Source: Chloroflexia bacterium (GTDB taxonomy: Bacteria > Chloroflexota > Chloroflexia > Thermobaculales > Thermobaculaceae). Taken from it: a stretch of DNA of 10,888 bases. How positions within the stretch are numbered: position 1 is the first letter of the stretch; each line of letters begins with the position of its first letter. The notes under the pieces are model-generated. The model was given only the letters and a program-made list of their open reading frames with translations. It ran no database searches and was not told the DNA's origin. Location: positions 1-10,888 of the forward strand of contig JACDAU010000209.1 in NCBI GenBank assembly GCA_013695265.1, in the 5' to 3' direction. This document shows, piece by piece, positions 7,269 to 10,888 of the stretch. The position numbers and the translations under genes are program-made.

Positions 7269-7287
7269 ACTACGAACCGCCGTCAGT

Positions 7288-7293
7288 TATACT
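7288..7293 (+). promoter_or_regulatory. Possible -10 element for the glycosyltransferase unit
   Basis: TATACT lies in the 94-base gap after the DUF429 gene and 70 bases before the next start. It is one base from the sigma-70 consensus. No good -35 hexamer sits at the right distance, so this is a weak call. Confidence 0.3.
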
Positions 7294-7362
7294 ACCCATC
7301 GACGCGCAGGCCCGCGCCCAGCGTTCAAGTTCGGCACCCCGGTCCCACAGCTAGAAGGCCCG

Positions 7363-8775
7363 ATGCAGCAACACCCTCACGCACGCCCCGAAGGCAGCAG
7401 TCACCCGGAGGGCATCTCGCGATTCCCGTATCCCCTCCTGCTTGCCGCGCTGCTCGTCGCGACGCTCGCGCTCCGGCTCGTCGCGCTCGGCGCCTTCCCC
7501 AGCAATCTGATGGCCGACGAGGCGGACAACCTGGTCGTGATCTACAAGATCCTGTACGGCCGCGGGCCGGACCTGTTTGGGTTGGACTGGAAGCCGAATC
7601 CTGTGCTGAGTTTGTACGCGGCAGCCCCGTTCGTCGCAGCCTTCGGTGAGAGCGCGCTCGGACTTCGGTTGTTGAGCGCACTGACCAGCACCGTGGCGCT
7701 CGTGCCGCTGTACGCGCTGTATCGCCGGCGCCTCTCCGCACCCGCCTGCCTGCTCTCCCTCGCACTGCTCGCGACCAGTGTGTGGTACCTGAACTTCTCC
7801 CGCAGCGGCTGGGAAAACGTCCACATCGTGCTCCTCACCGCCACGGCGTGCTGGCTGATCACCTGTGCGCTGGAGACCGGCCAGTGGCGATACTACGCGC
7901 TCTCTGGCGTCACGGCTGCGCTTGGCTTGTACGGCTACTTCGCCGGACGGGCGATTCTGGTCGCGCTGCTCGTCTACGCGCCGTTTGCTCTTCGGCAGCA
8001 CCGGGACCGCTGGAAGGTGGTGCTTATGGGATATGTTCTACTAGGCATCGCCGCCGTCTCCTTCTTCCTTCCCCAGCTCCCCGCAATCCGCCGCAACCCC
8101 GACCTGTTCAACATCCGCGCTGAGCGGGTCAGCGTCATTCGGGCCGCAGCCACCACCGACGGCTACTTCGACCGCCACGGCCCGGCGGAGGTGCTCCCGT
8201 ATCAGGTGTGGCGAAACGCGCGCTTCTTCTTCGATGGCGCCGTGCTCGCCGGTGACGCATACAGCCCTCCGGAGCAGCTCCTCCAGGACACGCGGCCGCG
8301 GTACAGCCCCTTCGGCCGTGCGCTGCTCGACCCCGTGACCGCGGTGCTGTTCGCAGCGGGACTGCTCCTCTCCTTCTGGCGGCGGGAGGACGTCGCGCTG
8401 TGGTGGGTGATGCTCCTGACGCCGTGGCTACTGACGCAGGTGCTGACGATCAACACCCCGGATGCTGCGCGCGGCATCGGGATGCTTCCCGCGATATACT
8501 TCTTCGTTGGCCTCGCGCTCGATCAGGCGTGGCGAACCCTGCCGCGCCGGAGTCTGGTGCGGCAAGGGCTCGTGGCGGTGGTCGCGTTGACCGCGATGCT
8601 GACGACCGCATCGTATTTCACCTGGGCCGCCGATCCGCAAACACTCGCGGCACGGGAGCCGGCGGTTCCCCTGGAACAGTTTGACGAGTGGCGGAGTTTG
8701 CAGATCAAGCGCGCGCGCGCGAACCAGCCGCTGCTGCCGGTAAGCATCTGGCAACAATTACAGATGGAGGAGTGA
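7363..8775 (+). CDS. Multi-pass membrane glycosyltransferase (GT-C / family 39-like)
   Basis: The protein (470 aa) looks like a GT-C fold enzyme that transfers a sugar from a lipid-phosphate donor on the outer side of the membrane. After a cytosolic N-terminal tail, a first membrane helix spans about residues 24-44. It is followed by the acidic motif ADEAD (51-55), typical of the catalytic first loop in family-39 and ArnT-like enzymes. About nine further hydrophobic segments follow (for example 82-95, 103-120, 126-142, 154-170, 178-191, 197-210, 219-237, 323-338, 345-362, 371-386, 401-418), then a soluble tail of about 50 residues. The frame is open back to 7165, overlapping DUF429; I chose ATG 7363 because the first helix follows closely, although the ribosome site (AGAAGG) is weak. 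Acceptor and sugar are unknown. The next gene begins one base after the stop. Confidence 0.75.
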   Translation: MQQHPHARPEGSSHPEGISRFPYPLLLAALLVATLALRLVALGAFPSNLMADEADNLVVIYKILYGRGPDLFGLDWKPNPVLSLYAAAPFVAAFGESALGLRLLSALTSTVALVPLYALYRRRLSAPACLLSLALLATSVWYLNFSRSGWENVHIVLLTATACWLITCALETGQWRYYALSGVTAALGLYGYFAGRAILVALLVYAPFALRQHRDRWKVVLMGYVLLGIAAVSFFLPQLPAIRRNPDLFNIRAERVSVIRAAATTDGYFDRHGPAEVLPYQVWRNARFFFDGAVLAGDAYSPPEQLLQDTRPRYSPFGRALLDPVTAVLFAAGLLLSFWRREDVALWWVMLLTPWLLTQVLTINTPDAARGIGMLPAIYFFVGLALDQAWRTLPRRSLVRQGLVAVVALTAMLTTASYFTWAADPQTLAAREPAVPLEQFDEWRSLQIKRARANQPLLPVSIWQQLQMEE

Positions 8776-8776
8776 G

Positions 8777-9571
8777 ATGCCGACCACTGTTGTTCTGACC
8801 CGCCGCGCCGCCCTGGCGCCCATCGCCTGGGTGCTCGGCTCGGGCTGGCTGGCGTCGAATGCACGCGCGCTGCTTGTCGAGAATGACGCAGCGGTGATGC
8901 GCGCGCTCGCCCAGGCAGACGCGGCGCTCGCGCTCATAGAGCCAGCAAGCTGGGCGCGAAACCGCTCGGAAGTGCGGATCATACCGCGCGTTGCCGTGAC
9001 GCTCGGCCCCGGCGGCACGGACGCCCTGCTCCTCGGCGCGGTGCGGCTCGACGGGCTGGAGCGCGTCACTGGCCCCATGGCGATCGGCGGCACGACGGAG
9101 GAGGCGGTCGCTCGCTACCTCGTCCGCGACTACTACGGCATTGCCGCGCCGCTGGTGCTGCAAGAAAGCGGCACGATCGAGGGCGACGAGGGGCGCATCG
9201 TGTCCGGCGACGCCGCCATGAGCACACAGTCGGCGCCATACGCCGAAAGTTTGTCGCGGGCGTGGTGGATCGCAAGCGGCGCTCCGTGGGTTCGCGCCCT
9301 CGCCGTGGAAGCGACCGCCAGCGAACCGGACTCGGACGCCGAGGGAGTGTTCCAGGACATCGGGCGGCTGCTGCGAGAGCAAGGTGAGACGGTGGCCGCG
9401 GGCGTTTGCCGGGAGCACGGCGGCGAGGAAGAACGATGGCAGCGCCTCGTCGACGCGCTCGGCCTGGGGTACGGTCTGGACGAGCGCAAGGGCCTCGCCG
9501 CGCTGCTCGCACAAGCCGCACGGCTCCGCCTCTGCCCTCGCCTGGAGGAAACGCTGCTACCCCGCTACTGA
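8777..9571 (+). CDS. MqnA/solute-binding-like fold protein
   Basis: The protein (264 aa) has no certain family. The order of elements recalls the MqnA (chorismate dehydratase) and type II periplasmic-binding fold: an ADAALALIEPASWAR strand-helix (47-61), RIIPRVAVTLGPGGTDALLLG (67-87, interpreted as the ligand-facing strand), GLERVTGPMAIGG-T-EEAVARYLVRDYYG (93-121), GRIVSGDAAM (139-148) and a helix ending RAWWIASGAPWVRALAV (161-177). The usual MqnA N-terminus with its PxxNaaPL-type motif is not seen; residues 1-30 are Ala/Leu-rich. A secreted lipoprotein is unlikely since no Cys lipobox is present. ATG 8777 follows the glycosyltransferase stop by one base and has GGAGG just upstream, so the two are co-translated. 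Function is not assigned; an isolated mqnA role in menaquinone synthesis would be surprising here. Confidence 0.6.
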   Translation: MPTTVVLTRRAALAPIAWVLGSGWLASNARALLVENDAAVMRALAQADAALALIEPASWARNRSEVRIIPRVAVTLGPGGTDALLLGAVRLDGLERVTGPMAIGGTTEEAVARYLVRDYYGIAAPLVLQESGTIEGDEGRIVSGDAAMSTQSAPYAESLSRAWWIASGAPWVRALAVEATASEPDSDAEGVFQDIGRLLREQGETVAAGVCREHGGEEERWQRLVDALGLGYGLDERKGLAALLAQAARLRLCPRLEETLLPRY

Positions 9572-9582
9572 TAGCGAGCAAC

Positions 9583-9753
9583 GAGTGATGGGTGATCAGG
9601 AACGGTCGCGCTTCGGTGGTATTGCGTAGGGGCGTGCGACTAAACGCCCGCCGCCCCCCGGTTCCCGATACTCAATTGCGTGCGCGAGGCAGACCCGTCA
9701 AGATTTCCGTTGCCCGTTTGTATGCGCATAACCCAACTCACTGCTCATCACTC
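9583..9753. repeat. Inverted GAGTGATG-type simple sequence pair
   Basis: GAGTGATG at 9583-9590, in an ATGGGTGATCAG-like run, is matched in inverted orientation by CATCACTC at 9746-9753 within a run of CTCA/TCAC-type words (9735-9760). The pair brackets about 155 bases of intergenic DNA that contains a degenerate GTAGGGGCG repeat and no supported gene. It may mark the ends of a small non-autonomous element or be chance simple sequence. Confidence 0.35.
9627..9650. repeat. GTAGGGGCG repeat, degenerate copy 3
   Basis: The segment begins GTAGGGGCGTGCG and keeps a shorter stem, GGGCGT (9630-9635) pairing with ACGCCC (9644-9649), where copies 1 and 2 have ten pairs. It is in the same orientation as those copies and again intergenic. 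Confidence 0.65.
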
Positions 9754-9765
9754 ATAACTCGACGA

Positions 9766-9786
9766 CACGGAGACCTGCACCTACCC
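9766..9786. repeat. 21-nt direct repeat, left copy (GTAGG head on the - strand)
   Basis: This 21-base stretch is identical to 10149-10169 except at one base (A at 9779 against C at 10162). Read on the - strand it starts GGGTAGG and continues CAGGTCTCCGTG. The TAG stop codon of the hicB-like gene (9781-9783) lies within this repeat. Confidence 0.85.
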
Positions 9787-10032
9787 CCAACCCGACATGT
9801 GGCGCGTGGTTCCGGGGGTGAACTGATAGATTGCCGTTCGATACCGCGGCTCGGGCACCGGCTTGTCGTGGGCGTGCGCGGCATCGATCAACGCAGCTCG
9901 GGCGATCTCCAATTCGGCGAGCGCCTCCGCGGCGGTCGCGCCGAAGGCGGAACACGCCGCGAGATCGGGGATGTCCGCGATATAGCCATCATCCGCGTTG
10001 CTGTAGAAGAGGTTGACGTGATTATCCTTCAC
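9781..10032 (-). CDS. HicB-family antitoxin-like protein
   Basis: The protein (83 aa) matches the short HicB-type antitoxin pattern: HVNLFYSNADDGYIADIPDL (5-24), CSAFGATAAEALAELEIA (27-44), a helix to about residue 53, and KPVPEPRYRTAIYQ (57-70). Such proteins normally carry a degenerate RNase H-like fold and neutralise the mRNA-cleaving toxin HicA, but many copies occur alone. No HicA-like gene is visible on either side. The start is GTG at 10032-10030 (minus strand), with GGAG four bases before; a stop TGA overlaps this start in the upstream frame. Residues 71-83 extend beyond the usual family end and the stop codon comes from a repeat, suggesting the 3' end was altered by repeat insertion. 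Confidence 0.8.
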   Translation of the reverse strand: MKDNHVNLFYSNADDGYIADIPDLAACSAFGATAAEALAELEIARAALIDAAHAHDKPVPEPRYRTAIYQFTPGTTRHMSGWG

Positions 10033-10125
10033 CTTTCTCCGTCCAATTGCGGCGTAACCATGCCGCTCTCACGCTCGATCCGTACAGCGGTGAGCAAGAA
10101 GATTGAACCTCCGGAAGGGCAGGGG

Positions 10126-10169
10126 GCGGGCTGCGGCCCGCGGGCAGGCACGGAGACCTGCCCCTACCC
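10126..10169. repeat. GTAGGGGC-headed hairpin repeat (includes the right 21-nt direct-repeat copy)
   Basis: On the - strand the element begins GGGTAGGGGCAGG. Two perfect hairpins are seen: 10142-10148 pairs with 10157-10163 (7 bases, 8-base loop), and 10126-10131 pairs with 10136-10141 (loop TGCG). The part 10149-10169 is the near-identical partner of 9766-9786. Confidence 0.8.
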
Positions 10170-10187
10170 GGCTCAAGGGCGGTGCCC

Positions 10188-10201
10188 ACCGCTATAGCGG
10201 T
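10188..10201. repeat. 14-base perfect palindrome
   Basis: ACCGCTATAGCGGT is its own reverse complement. It lies 18 bases past the GTAGGGGC-headed hairpin repeat. It could be a dimeric regulator site or part of the repeat; nothing decides this. Confidence 0.5.
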
Positions 10202-10470
10202 AGTTTGTTGAGTCGGGTTTAGTGGTGTGTCGGGTGGCGGCTGATGCCGAGGTTACCGACGTAATTGCTGTGGTTCCGTTCACGGGTAACACCCGCCAGG
10301 TGTCATTCTTCCCAAGGCAACAGACTACCGGTAGTGGCAGTCGAGGCTTGCTTTGGGGAAAGGCATAGCTCAATTGTTCACGCGCGGGGTGACCCTCGTG
10401 ATCGACCTGGCCAGCTGCCAGCGAATACACGATTCGCCTCTGCGCAGGCAATGCCGGTGATTACTGTGGA
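10202..10470. other. Intergenic stretch without a supported gene
   Basis: Together with the repeats at 10033-10201 this forms a 438-base gap between the hicB-like and glcF-like genes. Base composition is less GC-rich than its surroundings. Frames here are short or lack ribosome sites. A + strand frame from 10204 to 10366 contains a hydrophobic strand-like stretch (DVIAVVPFTGNTRQ) that faintly recalls MazF/PemK toxins, but it lacks a complete domain. No tRNA or clear terminator is visible. Confidence 0.6.
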
Positions 10471-10888
10471 CTAGCCGTCGCGCCTTCGTGCGGCGGCTCC
10501 GCCCTTGCGCCGGAGGAACGACTCCACCGACTCACCGCGAATCGAGGCGTCGAGAACCTCGATGGGATGCGCCATCGGGAGGCAGACCCCGGAGCGGGTG
10601 AGACTGGCGTGAATCTGGAGCGTGCAGCCCGGATTCGAGGCGGCGAGCAACTCAGCGCCGGTCGCGAGCACGTTGCGCGCCTTGCGCTCACCCAGCGCGG
10701 CGGCTGGTTCTGGCTCGACCAGGTTGTACACGCCTGCGGAGCCGCAGCAGATCTCCGACTCCACGATCTCTCGCACCGTGACGCCGGGTATCGCCAAAAG
10801 ACCCTGCCTCGGCTGTTGCCGGATTCCCTGGCCGTGTGCGAGGTGGCAGGCGTCGTGGTAAGCGACCGTGAGCGGCAGCGGCTGCCGA
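10471..10888 (-). CDS. glcF: Glycolate oxidase iron-sulfur subunit, C-terminal part
   Basis: This is the 3' portion (138 codons visible) of a gene whose 5' end lies beyond the right edge. It shows the second cysteine-rich (CCG) domain of GlcF-type proteins: TVAYHDACHLAHGQGIR, then ESEICCGSAGVYNL, an ALGERKARN helix, and NPGCTLQIHASLTRSG. These cysteines match the second CCG-type motif set of the family. GlcF partners with flavoprotein GlcD/GlcE to oxidise glycolate (or a related 2-hydroxy acid) at the membrane. The stop is TAG at 10473-10471 and the tail is rich in Arg and Ala. Substrate is inferred from family; glycolate versus lactate-type oxidases cannot be separated from this part. glcD and glcE would be expected upstream, outside the window. 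Confidence 0.9.
   Translation of the reverse strand, partial: RQPLPLTVAYHDACHLAHGQGIRQQPRQGLLAIPGVTVREIVESEICCGSAGVYNLVEPEPAAALGERKARNVLATGAELLAASNPGCTLQIHASLTRSGVCLPMAHPIEVLDASIRGESVESFLRRKGGAAARRRDG

Noticed and set aside
7165..7362. N-terminal extension of the glycosyltransferase overlapping DUF429
   Set aside because: It overlaps a supported gene by about 100 bases and adds a low-quality Arg/Pro-rich stretch; ATG 7363 fits the first membrane helix.
9592..10197. + strand frame of 201 codons across the hicB region
   Set aside because: It reads through repeats and antisense to the recognisable HicB-like protein; no ribosome site or domain supports it.
9577..10201. CRISPR array
   Set aside because: The repeats are few, irregularly spaced and in differing orientations, with a gene between them; there is no regular spacer pattern.
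10173..10451. - strand frame of 92 codons between hicB and glcF
   Set aside because: It starts without a clear ribosome site, runs into the 14-base palindrome and shows no domain.

Overview
The window is GC-rich DNA with tightly packed genes, frequent GTG starts and strong GGAGG-type ribosome binding sites. It looks like a chromosome segment of a Chloroflexota bacterium (Thermomicrobia-like is my best guess). The reasons are the LysW-type arginine/lysine genes, the GTAGGGGC-headed intergenic repeats and the style of the small accessory genes. This assignment is inference; no marker gene is present.

Region 1 (1-6559) is an amino-acid biosynthesis cluster on the + strand. Its order is lysY/argC-type reductase, lysZ/argB-type kinase, a small uncharacterised protein, a phosphoserine aminotransferase (serC) with an unusual N-terminal extension, lysJ/argD-type aminotransferase, and argG. 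The reductase, kinase and aminotransferase resemble enzymes that act on glutamate or 2-aminoadipate attached to the carrier protein LysW, rather than on N-acetylglutamate. argG at the end of the cluster points to arginine as at least one product: LysW-glutamate to LysW-ornithine, then ornithine, citrulline and argininosuccinate. The carrier LysW, its ligase and the releasing hydrolase are not in the window and may lie upstream.

The most unusual stretch is 2147-2700. A small gene and an out-of-frame serC 5' fragment (2147-2468) look like a diverged tandem copy of the 5' part of the following serC (2475 onward). In the second copy the small-protein domain is fused in frame to the enzyme.

Region 2 (6570-9571) holds a DUF429 predicted nuclease-fold protein just after argG. 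It is followed by a two-gene unit: a multi-pass GT-C-type glycosyltransferase and a protein resembling the MqnA/solute-binding fold, with one base between them.

Region 3 (9572-10888) is repeat-rich. It contains a HicB-family antitoxin-like gene on the - strand without a visible partner toxin, flanked by two near-identical 21-nt direct repeats. The 3' part of a glycolate oxidase iron-sulfur subunit gene (glcF-like, - strand) runs off the right end. At least five GTAGGGGC-headed repeat copies, several able to form hairpins, sit in the intergenic spaces of the window.
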